Assembly (NCBI RefSeq): GCF_963662805.1
Contig: NZ_OY759877.1
Span: forward strand, 1-64,000
DNA from: an uncultured Cohaesibacter sp.
GTDB lineage: Bacteria > Pseudomonadota > Alphaproteobacteria > Rhizobiales > Cohaesibacteraceae
DNA: 64,000 bases
Direction of reading: 5' to 3'
Positions 53,881 to 63,084 of the stretch are shown here, one piece after another. Numbering within the stretch: the stretch's first letter is position 1; each line of letters opens with the position of its first letter. The notes under the pieces were generated by a model. It saw only the letters and a program-made list of their open reading frames with translations, was not told where the DNA came from and did not search any database. Made by a program: the position numbers and the translations under genes.

Positions 53881-55092
53881 TCAGGACATGGCGTGTTGCA
53901 GGTTCTGGTCAACCGCATCAAGGAAGCCGGTCGTCGAGAGCCATTTCTGGTCCGGGCCGACGAGGAGGGCAAGGTCCTTGGTCATCTGTCCGTTCTCAAC
54001 GGTTTCGACAATGACTTTCTCCAAGGTAGAGGCAAAAGCGGCCAGCCCCATGTTCTCGTCCAGTTTGGCCCGGTGCTTGAGGCCGCCCGTCCAGGCATAG
54101 ATGGAGGCGATGGAGTTGGTCGAGGTGGCCTCGCCTTTCTGGTGCTGGCGGTAGTGGCGGGTGACGGTGCCGTGGGCGGCTTCGGCTTCGACGATCTTGC
54201 CATCCGGCGTCATCAATTGCGAAGTCATTAGGCCGAGTGAGCCAAAGCCTTGGGCTACCGTGTCAGACTGGACGTCGCCATCATAGTTCTTCGTTGCCCA
54301 GACGAAGCCACCGTTCCATTTCATGCAACAGGCGACCATGTCGTCGATCAGGCGGTGTTCGTAGTGGATACCCTTTTTCTTGAAGGCGTCTTCGAACTCC
54401 TGTTCATAGACTTCCTGAAAGATGTCCTTGAAGCGACCGTCATAGGCCTTGAGAATGGTGTTCTTGGTGGACAGGAACACGGGCCAGCCCAGATTGAGGC
54501 CGTAGTTGAAGGAGGCGCGGGCAAAGTCGCGGATCGAATCGTCGAGGTTGTACATTCCCATGAAGACGCCGGCGCTTGGCGCATTGTAGACGTCTTCCTC
54601 AATGACCGTGCCATCTTCGCCGACAAATTTCATGCTGAGTTTGCCCTTGCCGGGGAAGCGGAAGTCGGTTGCGCGGTACTGGTCGCCAAAGGCGTGGCGA
54701 CCTATGACGATGGGTCGGGTCCAGCCGGGAACGAGGCGCGGCACGTTGCGACAGATGATCGGTTGGCGAAAGACGACGCCGCCGAGAATGTTGCGGATCG
54801 TGCCATTGGGTGAGCGATACATGCGCTTGAGGCCGAATTCCTCAACGCGTTGCTCGTCGGGCGTGATGGTTGCGCATTTGACGCCGACGCCATATTTCTT
54901 GATGGCCTCCGCCGCGTCCACCGTGATCTGATCATCGGTGCGATCGCGCTCTTCGATGCCCAGATCATAATATTTCAGGTCGATATCCAGATAGGGCAGG
55001 ATCAGCTTCTTCTTGATGAAATCCCAGATGATGCGGGTCATTTCATCGCCGTCGAGTTCAACGACAGGATTGTCAACCTTGATCTTGGACAT
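53881..55092 (-). CDS. icd: NADP-dependent isocitrate dehydrogenase
   Basis: Icd makes 2-oxoglutarate and NADPH in the TCA cycle. The 403-residue protein starts MSKIKVDNPVVELDGDEMTR and has KCATITPDEQRVEEFGLKRM, YRSPNGTIRNILGGVVFRQP (substrate Ser and Asn), and YGLNLGWPVFLSTKNTILKA. Metal-binding aspartates are in LIDDMVACCMKWNGGFVWAT with NYDGDVQSD after it. It ends with AAHGTVTRHYRQHQKGEATS. The size and sequence are of the eukaryote-like type II IDH found in alphaproteobacteria. ATG at 55092 is chosen; the longer frame is unconserved. Confidence 0.96.
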   Translation of the reverse strand: MSKIKVDNPVVELDGDEMTRIIWDFIKKKLILPYLDIDLKYYDLGIEERDRTDDQITVDAAEAIKKYGVGVKCATITPDEQRVEEFGLKRMYRSPNGTIRNILGGVVFRQPIICRNVPRLVPGWTRPIVIGRHAFGDQYRATDFRFPGKGKLSMKFVGEDGTVIEEDVYNAPSAGVFMGMYNLDDSIRDFARASFNYGLNLGWPVFLSTKNTILKAYDGRFKDIFQEVYEQEFEDAFKKKGIHYEHRLIDDMVACCMKWNGGFVWATKNYDGDVQSDTVAQGFGSLGLMTSQLMTPDGKIVEAEAAHGTVTRHYRQHQKGEATSTNSIASIYAWTGGLKHRAKLDENMGLAAFASTLEKVIVETVENGQMTKDLALLVGPDQKWLSTTGFLDAVDQNLQHAMS

Positions 55093-55492
55093 GCATAAGA
55101 CCTCGTAATGCTTTGATGTGACCTTTACGACAACGTAACTGATTGATTTGCAACTGGCCGGATGTCGCGAGGTCTGCGGTAAATGAGAATATGTCGCCCG
55201 TATAGCATTCAAGGCGATTTGGGCATAGAGCGCGCATGGCAACCCTTAGTCTTACGTGGCGGCACGCTTGGACGTCTCTCGCTGCAAGGAAAGGGGAGGC
55301 AAAAAGGTCAGATGCTTTTCCTTTGAGGCCGGAGTGCTCGTCGATTGGGGTTGAAAACTGGCCGCGTTTGCGCCACTACAGGCGCCATCCCGGATTGTTG
55401 CTGCCCAAGCCTGCCAGATTTGTGCAAGAGATGCAGCGGGTATAGGCATTTGCTCCGGGGCTATGTGGATTGGATAGAAGAAAGACAAGAAA
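55093..55492. other. icd-trmJ divergent intergenic region, no gene seen
   Basis: This 400-base gap separates divergent icd and the TrmJ-type gene and should hold both promoters. Open frames in it are short and show no family sequence. No RNA gene or repeat was recognised. Confidence 0.5.
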
Positions 55493-56230
55493 ATGGATCC
55501 GGTGATCATTCTGGTGGAACCGCAGTTGGGCGAAAATATCGGGACTGCGGCGCGTGCCATGGCCAATTTCGGTGTGACGGACCTGAGGCTCGTGCGTCCG
55601 CGCGACGGCTGGCCGAGCGAGAAGGCGCGCAATGCTGCGAGCCGCGCCGACCATGTGATCGAGAAGACCCTCATTTTCGAAACTCTTGAAGAAGCGGTTG
55701 CCGATCTTGATTTCGTCTATGCGACCACGGCACGTCAGCGCGACATGCTCAAGACCGTGCGCCATCCCGTCGAGGCGGCGCAGGTGATGCGCCAGACAAT
55801 CTCGCAAGGGGGCAAGGTCGGGGTGCTGTTCGGTCGTGAACGCTGGGGGCTCAACAATGACGAGGTGGCGCTGGCCAACGAGATCCTGACCCTGCCGGTG
55901 GATCCGGATTTTGCCTCGTTGAACATCGCGCAGGCCGTGCTGATCATTTGCTATGAATGGCGGATGTCGGGCAGTGACCGCGAAGCCGCCCTGCCGTTCG
56001 AGACGCCCGAAGTGCCACGGGCCAGCAAGGAAGACATGGTCAACCTGTTCGATCATCTCGAACAGGCGCTTGATGAGGTCGGCTTCTTTCGCCCGCCTGA
56101 GAAGCGCGAGCATATGGTTCGCAATCTGCGCACGATCCTTCAGAAGGGGGATTGGGCCGAGCAGGAAGTGCGGACGTTGCGTGGTGTTGTCGCTGCCCTT
56201 CAGCGCCGCCATGAGCGCCATCATCGTTGA
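55493..56230 (+). CDS. trmJ: TrmJ-type tRNA/rRNA 2'-O-methyltransferase (SPOUT family)
   Basis: TrmJ methylates the ribose of nucleotide 32 in tRNA. The 245-residue protein has IILVEPQLGENIGTAARAMA with NFGVTDLRLVRPRD, the SPOUT N-terminal block, FVYATTARQRDMLKTVRHPV, KVGVLFGRERWGLNNDEVAL and LNIAQAVLIICYEWR, the knot region that binds SAM. The C-terminal 80 residues are helical. The family (TrmJ/YfiF-like) is clear; exact tRNA target is inferred from the closest family. A Grx/tRNA-thiolation enzyme gene (ttcA), which modifies the same nucleotide 32, lies 2.7 kb away. Confidence 0.88.
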   Translation: MDPVIILVEPQLGENIGTAARAMANFGVTDLRLVRPRDGWPSEKARNAASRADHVIEKTLIFETLEEAVADLDFVYATTARQRDMLKTVRHPVEAAQVMRQTISQGGKVGVLFGRERWGLNNDEVALANEILTLPVDPDFASLNIAQAVLIICYEWRMSGSDREAALPFETPEVPRASKEDMVNLFDHLEQALDEVGFFRPPEKREHMVRNLRTILQKGDWAEQEVRTLRGVVAALQRRHERHHR

Positions 56231-56368
56231 TCACACCCATATGCTTGGCGGCCATGCGAAGTCGCTATTTGGCCTCCTTTCAGCGTCATGCTAGAGACTT
56301 GACGTGACAAGTGTGGTTGGTGAGGTTGTTCAGCCTGCGACCAGCCGGGCAATTTAGAAGGTCTTGCG

Positions 56369-57184
56369 ATGTTGCGTGAAAAGGATCCGCGTATTCTGGT
56401 GTTCGATTCCGGGCTCGGGGGGCTATCCGTCCTGTCGGCTCTGGGGGAGACCTTGCCGCAGACGGACTATGTCTATCTGGCCGACAATGCCCGTTTCCCT
56501 TATGGCGATCTCGATGATGACGAGTTGACGGCGGGGCTTGTTGCCTTGTTGCAGAAGGCCTCATCTACCTATCAGCCGGACCTCATCGTCATTGCTTGCA
56601 ATACGGCGTCCACGGTCGCTCTTGGCGCGTTGCGTGCCGCCTTTTCCATCCCCATTGTCGGGATCGTTCCGGCCATTAAACCGGCGGCTCATGCGACCCG
56701 GACGGGGCATGTGGCGGTACTGGCAACGCCGGGTACCATCCGGCGGTCGTACACACAGGACCTGATCCGGGATTTTGCCCACGGGGTGAAGGTGGATCTC
56801 ATCGCCTGTCCCGGTCTTGCCGGGCTTGCCGAGGATTTCGTTCTGGAAGGCAAGAGGGACGAGGTCGCCGTGCGGGCGGTGCTGTCGCCGCTTCTTGACA
56901 GTCCGGCCTTTGACAGTGTCGATGTGGTGGTCTTGGGCTGTACGCACTATCCGCTGTTGCTTCCTGTGCTGGACAAGCTGGTCGGTCATGAGCTCTTTTT
57001 CATCGACCCGGCCCCAGCTGTGGCGCGGCGGGTGATGCATCTTCTGGGGCAGGAATGGCAGGATTGTCTTGTCGGTTCTCCCAATGATCGGGAACAGTTG
57101 AAATCCCGCGTCCGGTTTGTCGCGACAGGCGGCGGCGAGGAGCGTCTGAAACGGGCGTGGCTTGCGCTTTTGCAGGTTTCGTGA
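56369..57184 (+). CDS. murI: glutamate racemase
   Basis: MurI supplies D-glutamate for peptidoglycan. The 271-residue protein has the first catalytic region ILVFDSGLGGLSVLSALGET, LADNARFPYGDLDDDE, the first active-site Cys in LIVIACNTASTVALGALRAA, FSIPIVGIVPAIKPAAHATR and the second Cys in VVVLGCTHYPLLLPVLDKLV. Both catalytic cysteines are present. The gene stands alone on the plus strand after the TrmJ-type gene with a 138-base gap. Confidence 0.96.
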   Translation: MLREKDPRILVFDSGLGGLSVLSALGETLPQTDYVYLADNARFPYGDLDDDELTAGLVALLQKASSTYQPDLIVIACNTASTVALGALRAAFSIPIVGIVPAIKPAAHATRTGHVAVLATPGTIRRSYTQDLIRDFAHGVKVDLIACPGLAGLAEDFVLEGKRDEVAVRAVLSPLLDSPAFDSVDVVVLGCTHYPLLLPVLDKLVGHELFFIDPAPAVARRVMHLLGQEWQDCLVGSPNDREQLKSRVRFVATGGGEERLKRAWLALLQVS

Positions 57185-57257
57185 CGGATTTGGCCGCCAA
57201 ATGGGCTTTTATGGGTGGGAAGAGTGCAAATTTCTGCCGATTTGGCAGCAATGGCGT

Positions 57258-57286
57258 TTGACTCGGCGGGCCAAACCCTCTAAACA
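57258..57286 (+). promoter_or_regulatory. candidate housekeeping promoter of rpsD
   Basis: TTGACT (57258-57263), 17 bases, TAAACA (57281-57286). The -35 word is near-perfect and the spacing ideal; the -10 word is weaker. It lies 163 bases upstream of rpsD, leaving a long leader in which S4 could act. Confidence 0.45.
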
Positions 57287-57449
57287 CCTGTCAATCCTTG
57301 CGGGGCTAGCCATGCTGGCCCCCTTTGATTTTGACGCACCCGTGAAGCTTGAGGGGCGCAACCTCGAGCTTCTGTCGGATCAGGCCCTTGGCCTGTCATC
57401 CTAGGAGGGGCGCGTTTTCTTATAAAACGAGACTAAGGAAAACACGCGA

Positions 57450-58067
57450 ATGACTAAGCGCCATTCTCAGAAGTACAAAATTGACCGCCGTATGGGCGAA
57501 AACATCTGGGGTCGTCCGAAATCCCCGGTGAACCGTCGTGAATATGGCCCGGGCCAGCATGGCCAGCGCCGCAAAGGCAAACTGTCTGACTTCGGTCTGC
57601 AGCTGCGCGCCAAGCAGAAGCTCAAAGGCTACTACGGCAACATCTCCGAGAAACAGTTCCTGCGTATCTACAAGGAAGCAAACCGTCTTAAAGGCGATAC
57701 CTCGGAAAACCTGATCGGCCTGCTTGAGTCCCGTCTTGACGCCATCGTCTACCGTGCGAAATTCGTTCCGACCGTTTTCGCTGCTCGTCAGTTCGTCAGC
57801 CACGGCCACGTCCGTGTGAACGGCCAGCGCGTCAACATCCCGTCCTACCGTGTTAAAGTCGGTGACGTGGTTGAAGTTCGTGATCGCTCCAAGCAGCTCG
57901 CCATCGTTCTGGAAGCAACCCAGCTCGCCGAGCGCGATGTGCCTGACTATCTCGAAACCGACCACAACAAAATGACCGCAACCTACAAGGCTATGCCGCA
58001 GCTTGCCGACGTGCCTTATCCGGTTGTCATGGAACCGAACCTGGTCGTCGAATTCTATTCCCGTTAA
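57450..58067 (+). CDS. rpsD: 30S ribosomal protein S4
   Basis: S4 starts assembly of the 16S 5' domain. The 205-residue protein has SQKYKIDRRMGENIWGRPKS, REYGPGQHGQRRKGKLSDFG, LQLRAKQKLKGYYGNISEKQ and the S4 RNA-binding domain LESRLDAIVYRAKFVPTVFA, with RQFVSHGHVRVNGQRVNIPS. No zinc cysteines are present near the N-terminus, as in the C-minus form of S4. It is a single gene, as is common in alphaproteobacteria, with AAGGAAAA before the ATG. Codon choice is visibly more biased than in neighbours. Confidence 0.98.
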   Translation: MTKRHSQKYKIDRRMGENIWGRPKSPVNRREYGPGQHGQRRKGKLSDFGLQLRAKQKLKGYYGNISEKQFLRIYKEANRLKGDTSENLIGLLESRLDAIVYRAKFVPTVFAARQFVSHGHVRVNGQRVNIPSYRVKVGDVVEVRDRSKQLAIVLEATQLAERDVPDYLETDHNKMTATYKAMPQLADVPYPVVMEPNLVVEFYSR

Positions 58068-58097
58068 TGGGAACCGATCAAATATCGAAGTTTTGCG

Positions 58098-58123
58098 AAA
58101 GGCTGCCATTGGCAGCCTTTTGT
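58098..58123 (+). terminator. rho-independent terminator after rpsD
   Basis: AAAGGCTGCC, loop ATT, GGCAGCCTTTT: a perfect ten-pair stem 30 bases past the stop, followed by TGTGTTT. Confidence 0.88.
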
Positions 58124-58196
58124 GTTTGATGATGTTGAGCTCTTCTGCCGCTTCTGATACATCAGCGGACCATGCCCCCAACCGGAAAGAGACCTG

Positions 58197-59153
58197 ATGA
58201 GTGATATTGCTGCATCCCTGATCACAGCGTCCGAGACCACTCAGGATGAGGATGATCTGTGCCATCCGATGTTCCGCAAGGCGCCGAGCAGTGTGGCCTT
58301 CAAAAAGCTGCGCAAGCGGCTGCTGCGCAATGTCCGGGCGGCGATGGATGACTACAACATGCGCACGGAGAAGCAGAAGTGGCTGGTGTGTCTGTCCGGT
58401 GGCAAGGACAGCTATGGCCTTCTGGCGCTGCTCCTCGATCTCAAATGGCGTGGTCTTCTGGACGCCGAGCTCTTGGCCTGCAATCTCGATCAGGCGCAGC
58501 CGGGTTTCCCGCCCGATGTTCTGCCGCGCTATTTCGAGGAAAACGACATTCCCTATCATATCGAGCGGCAGGATACCTATTCCATCGTCAAGGAGAAGAT
58601 CCCCGAGGGCAACACCTATTGTTCGCTCTGCTCGCGTCTCAGACGCGGCAATCTCTATCGCGTGGCGCGCGAGCATGGCTGTGACGCTGTGCTGCTCGGC
58701 CATCATCGCGATGATATTCTCGAGACCTTCTTCCTCAATCTGCTGCATGGCGGCCGTCTTGCGACGATGCCGCCCAAGCTGAAGAACGAGGAGGGGGATC
58801 TGATGCTGTTCCGCCCGCTGGCCTATTGCGAGGAAGCCGATCTGGCGAAGTTTGCCGACCTGATGGAATTCCCGATCATCCCGTGTGATCTGTGTGGCTC
58901 GCAGGATGGCCTGCAGCGGCAGGAGGTCAAGGCAATGCTGAAGGGCTTTGAGGCGCAGCACAAGGGGCGCACGCAGGTGATGTTCCGGGCGCTGTCCAAC
59001 ATCCGCCCCTCACACATGCTCGACACCAAGCTGTTCGACTTCAAGGGCCTGTCCATTGAGGATGATCGGGCCGGGGACGACAGCGACGATACCGACGGCT
59101 GTGCAGCCGTTTCGGCGCTGTCCCAGAGCTTTCTGAAGATGCACGAGGTTTGA
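58197..59153 (+). CDS. ttcA: tRNA 2-thiocytidine(32) synthetase TtcA
   Basis: TtcA puts sulfur on cytidine 32 of some tRNAs using ATP and an iron-sulfur cluster. The 318-residue protein has the PP-loop LVCLSGGKDSYGLLALLLDL, the first CxxC in NTYCSLCSRLRRGNLYRVAR, LGHHRDDILETFFLNLLHGG, and a further Cys in FPIIPCDLCGSQDGLQRQ (IPCDLC). All catalytic cysteines of the family are kept. The C-terminus is acidic (EDDRAGDDSDDTDG). It ends before a shared terminator, convergent with grxD. Confidence 0.96.
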   Translation: MSDIAASLITASETTQDEDDLCHPMFRKAPSSVAFKKLRKRLLRNVRAAMDDYNMRTEKQKWLVCLSGGKDSYGLLALLLDLKWRGLLDAELLACNLDQAQPGFPPDVLPRYFEENDIPYHIERQDTYSIVKEKIPEGNTYCSLCSRLRRGNLYRVAREHGCDAVLLGHHRDDILETFFLNLLHGGRLATMPPKLKNEEGDLMLFRPLAYCEEADLAKFADLMEFPIIPCDLCGSQDGLQRQEVKAMLKGFEAQHKGRTQVMFRALSNIRPSHMLDTKLFDFKGLSIEDDRAGDDSDDTDGCAAVSALSQSFLKMHEV

Positions 59154-59181
59154 TCATCGGACGCGTCGATTGCGAACAAAG

Positions 59182-59213
59182 AAAAAGCCCGGATCGTTGA
59201 TCCGGGCTTTTTT
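59182..59213. terminator. bidirectional terminator between ttcA and grxD
   Basis: AAAAAGCCCGGATC, loop GTT, GATCCGGGCTTTTTT: a near-perfect stem with T runs on both strands. Confidence 0.93.
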
Positions 59214-59245
59214 GTGCTCGTGGCAGAAGGTCGTCGGCCTTTGAT

Positions 59246-59566
59246 TCAGGCGGTGACCTTGGAGTTCACGAGGGTCTGGAGTTCCTGGCTCTGGAACATT
59301 TCGCGGACGATGTCGCAGCCGCCGACAAATTCACCCTTCACATAAAGCTGCGGGATGGTCGGCCAGTTGGAATAGTCCTTGATGCCCTGACGCAGTTCGT
59401 CATTTTCCAGCACGTTGATGCCTTTGTAGGGCACATCGAGATAGTCCATGATCTGGACCACCTGACCGGAGAAGCCGCACTGCGGGAAGGTTGGGGTGCC
59501 TTTCATGAAAAGCACAATGTCGTTGGATTTGACCTCGTTTTCGATCCAGGCCTGAATGTCGCTCAT
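59246..59566 (-). CDS. grxD: monothiol glutaredoxin, Grx4/GrxD type
   Basis: CGFS glutaredoxins carry and pass on [2Fe-2S] clusters. The 106-residue protein has VLFMKGTPTFPQCGFSGQVV with the CGFS active site, LENDELRQGIKDYSNWPTIP and QLYVKGEFVGGCDIVREMFQ, the glutathione-binding TIPQ and GGCD blocks. It lies downstream of a BolA-family gene on the same strand, 105 bases apart. The two proteins form cluster-bridged heterodimers in many organisms. Confidence 0.96.
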   Translation of the reverse strand: MSDIQAWIENEVKSNDIVLFMKGTPTFPQCGFSGQVVQIMDYLDVPYKGINVLENDELRQGIKDYSNWPTIPQLYVKGEFVGGCDIVREMFQSQELQTLVNSKVTA

Positions 59567-59671
59567 GGTAACGTCCTCATGTCGTCTCTGTTGTCTGCGC
59601 CAAGTCGGCTTTCGTCCGGGAGTGCCGTCTGGGAGGAGTGCAGATCCGGCTGTTTCGCCGGTTGGATGGGT

Positions 59672-59905
59672 TTATTCCGGGATGGAGGTTTGCAGTGCCA
59701 AGGCATGGAGCGCGCCGCCCATATTGCCCTTGAGTGCTTCATAGACCATCTGATGCTGTTGCACGCGTGACTTGTCGCGGAAGCTTTCCGAGACAACTTC
59801 GGCGGCAAAATGATCGCCATCGCCAGCGAGGTCGCGGATAACCACCTTCGCGTCGGGCAGGGCTTGCTTGATCAGGGTTTCGATATCGCTTGCGTCCATA
59901 GGCAT
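59672..59905 (-). CDS. BolA family protein
   Basis: BolA-like proteins partner with CGFS glutaredoxins in iron-sulfur trafficking. The 77-residue protein starts MPMDASDIETLIKQALPDAK and has VIRDLAGDGDHFAAEVVSES, then FRDKSRVQQHQMVYEALKG and GGALHALALQTSIP. The RVQQHQMVY motif with conserved His marks the family. Start at 59905 has GAGGAG about nine bases upstream; a longer frame adds 17 unconserved residues. It precedes grxD and is likely co-transcribed with it. It is of the short (BolA2/YrbA-like) type. Confidence 0.93.
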   Translation of the reverse strand: MPMDASDIETLIKQALPDAKVVIRDLAGDGDHFAAEVVSESFRDKSRVQQHQMVYEALKGNMGGALHALALQTSIPE

Positions 59906-60153
59906 GCTGCTGCTCTCCTCGTTGCGAATATTGGCAGGAAAGTTGAACAGACGCAAATAGCAGATCGGTGAATGGGCTCTGCTTCGCGTGTTTGCCGGTT
60001 CTGCCTTTCTCGGCCATCTTCCCCTTCCGGCACTGCCGGGAAGGGAAAGATGCTGTTTCCGCTAGCGTCTCCTTAGAGGTACGCCTCGGTCAAGTTGAAA
60101 AATCAGACAATCACCAGTCTAAACTCTGTGCAAATGCGTAAGCGCCACAGACC

Positions 60154-62358
60154 TCAGATTTCCTTGGCCATATAAGCGGGGAACCACGTCTCGTGGGCCT
60201 TTACAAGGTCTGCGACAGGGACTGAGCCAATGCCGGCGATGCTGAGGCTGTCGCCGCGAACAACGCCAATGACTTCTGCCAGAATGCCACCCGTGCCAGC
60301 CTGTGCCAGAAGGGCGTTGGCCGTGTCCTTGTGGCAGGTGACCACATAGCGTGCCTGATCCTCCGAATAGAAGGCAATATGGGTGTCCGTTGCAGGCAAT
60401 TCAACCTCGCAGCCAAGGCCGGAGCGCATGGCCATCTCAGCCAATGCGACGCCGAGGCCACCGTCGGAAATGTCGTGGGCAGCGTTGATCGCACCGGCGC
60501 GGATTTCGTTGCGAACGAAGGTGCCGTAGAGTTTTTCGATCTCGAGATTGACGGGCGGTGGAGCGCCTTCCTCGCGGCCCAGCATTTCGGCGAGATAGAG
60601 GCTTTGGCCCATTTCCGTGCCGTGAGTGCCGATGAGAATGATCACGTCATTCTCGGCCACAAAGCCGTTGCCGACCGCGACGGAGACATCGGGCATCAGG
60701 CCGACGGCGCCGATGGCCGGGGTCGGCAGGATCGCTTCGCCGGAGGTTTCGTTGTAGAGCGACACGTTGCCCGAGACGATCGGCATGTCGAGGGTTGCGC
60801 AGGCTTCACCGAGGCCTTTGATGCAGCCGACAAACTGGCCCATGATTTCGGGCTTTTCGGGGTTGCCGAAGTTGAGGTTGTCGGTGGTGGCAAGCGGTTC
60901 TGCGCCGACGGCGTTGAGGTTGCGCCAGCTTTCGGCAACGGCCTGTTTGCCGCCTTCGAACGGGTCGGCCTTGCAGTAGCGTGGGGTCACGTCGACGGTG
61001 AAGGCGAGGCCCTTGTTGGAGCCATCCACGCGGATCACACCGGCATCGCCACCGGGGCGCTGCTTGGTGTTGCCCTGAATCATGGTGTCATACTGCTCCC
61101 AGACCCAGCGACGCGAACATAGGTTCGGGCTGCCGACCATTTTGATGAGGCTGGCGAGAAGATCCTCAGGGGCCGGGACGGTGGCATTGTCGAGCTTGGC
61201 AAGCTTGGCGCTTTCGACCCATGGGCGATCATATTCGGGGGCTTCGTCGCCCAGTTCCTTGATCGGCAGGTCGGCGACCATTTCGCCATCGTGGAAGATG
61301 CGGAAGCGCAGGGTATCCGTGGTCTCGCCAACTTCGGCAAAGTCCAGTTCCCACTTGCGGAAGACGGCTTCGGCTGCTTCGCGTTTCTCCGGGTGCAGGA
61401 CCATGAGCATGCGTTCCTGAGATTCGGACAGCATCATCTCGTAAGGGGTCATGTTCTCTTCGCGCACAGGAACCTTGTTGAGGTCCAGATCTATGCCGAG
61501 ATTGCCCTTGGCGCCCATTTCAACGGCGGAGCAGGTGAGACCGGCTGCACCCATATCCTGAATGGCGATCACAGCACCGGTTTTCATCAGCTCAAGGGTG
61601 GCTTCCATCAGGCGTTTTTCGCTGAAGGGGTCGCCAACCTGAACGGTAGGACGCTTCTCTTCGCTGTCGTCGTCGAATTCGGCCGATGCCATGGTGGCAC
61701 CGCCGACGCCGTCGCGGCCAGTTTTCGCGCCAAGATAGACGACCGGCATGCCGACGCCTTTGGCCTCAGAGAGGAAGATCTTGTCAGCATCCGCAAGGCC
61801 TGCCGCGAAGGCGTTGACAAGGCAGTTGCCGTTGTAGGAAGCGTGGAAGTTGACCTCACCGCCAACGGTGGGCACGCCGAAGCTGTTGCCATAGCCGCCA
61901 ACACCGGCAACAACACCGGAGACGACGTGGCGGGTACGCTCATGCTCGGGCACGCCGAAGCGCAGAGAGTTCATGGCAGCAACGGGACGGGCGCCCATGG
62001 TGAAGACATCGCGCAGAATGCCGCCAACGCCGGTGGCCGCGCCCTGATAGGGTTCGATGTAGGAGGGGTGGTTGTGGCTTTCCATCTTGAAGACCACGGT
62101 CTGGCCATCGTCGATGTCGACCACACCGGCATTCTCGCCGGGACCCTGCAGCACGCGCGGGCCTTTGGTCGGCAGGGTGCGGAGCCATTTCTTCGAGCTC
62201 TTGTAGGAGCAATGCTCGTTCCACATCGCCGAGAAGATACCGAACTCGGTGAAGGTCGGCTCACGACCGATCAGCTCGAGGATGTGGTTGTATTCTTCGG
62301 GTTTCAGGCCATGGGAGGCGATCAGTTCCGGCGTGATGTTGGGTTCGTTCTTGCTCAT
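60154..62358 (-). CDS. purL: phosphoribosylformylglycinamidine synthase subunit PurL (small type)
   Basis: PurL makes FGAM from FGAR in purine synthesis. At 734 residues it is the small form that needs PurS and PurQ. It has MWNEHCSYKSSKKWLRTLPT, VVFKMESHNHPSYIEPYQGA with ATGVGGILRDVFTMGARPVA, IFLSEAKGVGMPVVYLGAKT, the ATP-binding GRDGVGGATMASAEFDDDS, and MGAAGLTCSAVEMGAKGNLG. The C-terminal half has VSLYNETSGEAILPTPAIGA and AAHDISDGGLGVALAEMAMR. It overlaps the purQ stop by four bases and is last in the operon. Confidence 0.98.
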   Translation of the reverse strand: MSKNEPNITPELIASHGLKPEEYNHILELIGREPTFTEFGIFSAMWNEHCSYKSSKKWLRTLPTKGPRVLQGPGENAGVVDIDDGQTVVFKMESHNHPSYIEPYQGAATGVGGILRDVFTMGARPVAAMNSLRFGVPEHERTRHVVSGVVAGVGGYGNSFGVPTVGGEVNFHASYNGNCLVNAFAAGLADADKIFLSEAKGVGMPVVYLGAKTGRDGVGGATMASAEFDDDSEEKRPTVQVGDPFSEKRLMEATLELMKTGAVIAIQDMGAAGLTCSAVEMGAKGNLGIDLDLNKVPVREENMTPYEMMLSESQERMLMVLHPEKREAAEAVFRKWELDFAEVGETTDTLRFRIFHDGEMVADLPIKELGDEAPEYDRPWVESAKLAKLDNATVPAPEDLLASLIKMVGSPNLCSRRWVWEQYDTMIQGNTKQRPGGDAGVIRVDGSNKGLAFTVDVTPRYCKADPFEGGKQAVAESWRNLNAVGAEPLATTDNLNFGNPEKPEIMGQFVGCIKGLGEACATLDMPIVSGNVSLYNETSGEAILPTPAIGAVGLMPDVSVAVGNGFVAENDVIILIGTHGTEMGQSLYLAEMLGREEGAPPPVNLEIEKLYGTFVRNEIRAGAINAAHDISDGGLGVALAEMAMRSGLGCEVELPATDTHIAFYSEDQARYVVTCHKDTANALLAQAGTGGILAEVIGVVRGDSLSIAGIGSVPVADLVKAHETWFPAYMAKEI

Positions 62359-63044
62359 GCCACCTTCTCCAACAGGCTTTCGAACAGACCGCGGCCATCG
62401 AGGCCACCGTGCAGGTCTTCAATCAGATTTTCAGGATGAGGCATCATGCCCAGAATGGTGCCACGGGCATTCATGATGCCTGCGATGTTGTTGCGTGAGC
62501 CGTTGATATTGGCTTCCGGCGTGGTCTCGCCTTTCGCATCGCAATAGCGGAACAGCACGCGACCTTCGCCTTCGAGCATCTTCAGGGTTTCGTCGTCAGC
62601 AAAGAAGTTGCCGTCGTGATGGGCGACAGGGCAGCGCATGACTTGACCGGGCTCATAGCGTGAGGTGAAGACGGTGTCCTTGCGCTCAACGCGGAGCAGG
62701 GTTTCCTTGCAGATGAAGTTGAGGCCCGCGTTGCGCATCAGGGCGCCGGGCAGGATGCCGGTCTCAGCGAGGATCTGGAAGCCGTTGCAGACGCCAAGGA
62801 TGCGGACGCCCTTCTTGGCTTTTTCCAGCAGGTCAGCGACGATGGGCGAGCGGGCGGCAATGGCACCCGAACGCAGATAGTCGCCGTAGGAGAAGCCGCC
62901 GGGGAGAATGATGAGGTCGGCCTCGGGGATTTCGGTCTCGGCATGCCAGACCATCATCGGGTCGGTTCCGGAAACGGAGCGCACGGCGGCGGCCATGTCA
63001 TGCTCACGGTTGGTTCCGGGGAAAACGAGGATCGCAGTTTTCAT
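62355..63044 (-). CDS. purQ: phosphoribosylformylglycinamidine synthase subunit PurQ
   Basis: PurQ is the glutaminase that feeds ammonia to PurL. The 229-residue protein has ILVFPGTNREHDMAAAVRSV, LIILPGGFSYGDYLRSGAIA, the nucleophile Cys in VRILGVCNGFQILAETGILP, and MMPHPENLIEDLHGGLDGRG with the His and Glu of the class I amidotransferase triad. It lies between the small membrane protein and purL. The short overlap with purL suggests coupled translation. Confidence 0.97.
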   Translation of the reverse strand: MKTAILVFPGTNREHDMAAAVRSVSGTDPMMVWHAETEIPEADLIILPGGFSYGDYLRSGAIAARSPIVADLLEKAKKGVRILGVCNGFQILAETGILPGALMRNAGLNFICKETLLRVERKDTVFTSRYEPGQVMRCPVAHHDGNFFADDETLKMLEGEGRVLFRYCDAKGETTPEANINGSRNNIAGIMNARGTILGMMPHPENLIEDLHGGLDGRGLFESLLEKVA

Positions 63045-63084
63045 GAAGTCCTGCTCCGTCAGTTGAAGGCCTGCAGCGGCCGGA

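Noticed and set aside
57162..57404. 80-codon open frame between murI and rpsD
   Set aside because: It overlaps the murI end, covers the likely rpsD promoter and has no family pattern.
57420..58961. 513-codon minus-strand open frame across rpsD and ttcA
   Set aside because: It covers two clear plus-strand genes and their terminator and shows no domain; it is a shadow frame.
60017..60050. GC-rich hairpin after purL as its terminator
   Set aside because: The stem is good but no T run follows and it lies over 100 bases past the stop; it may only be a repeat-like hairpin.
61291..62439. 382-codon plus-strand open frame over purL
   Set aside because: Shadow of purL and the purQ end; no signal of its own.
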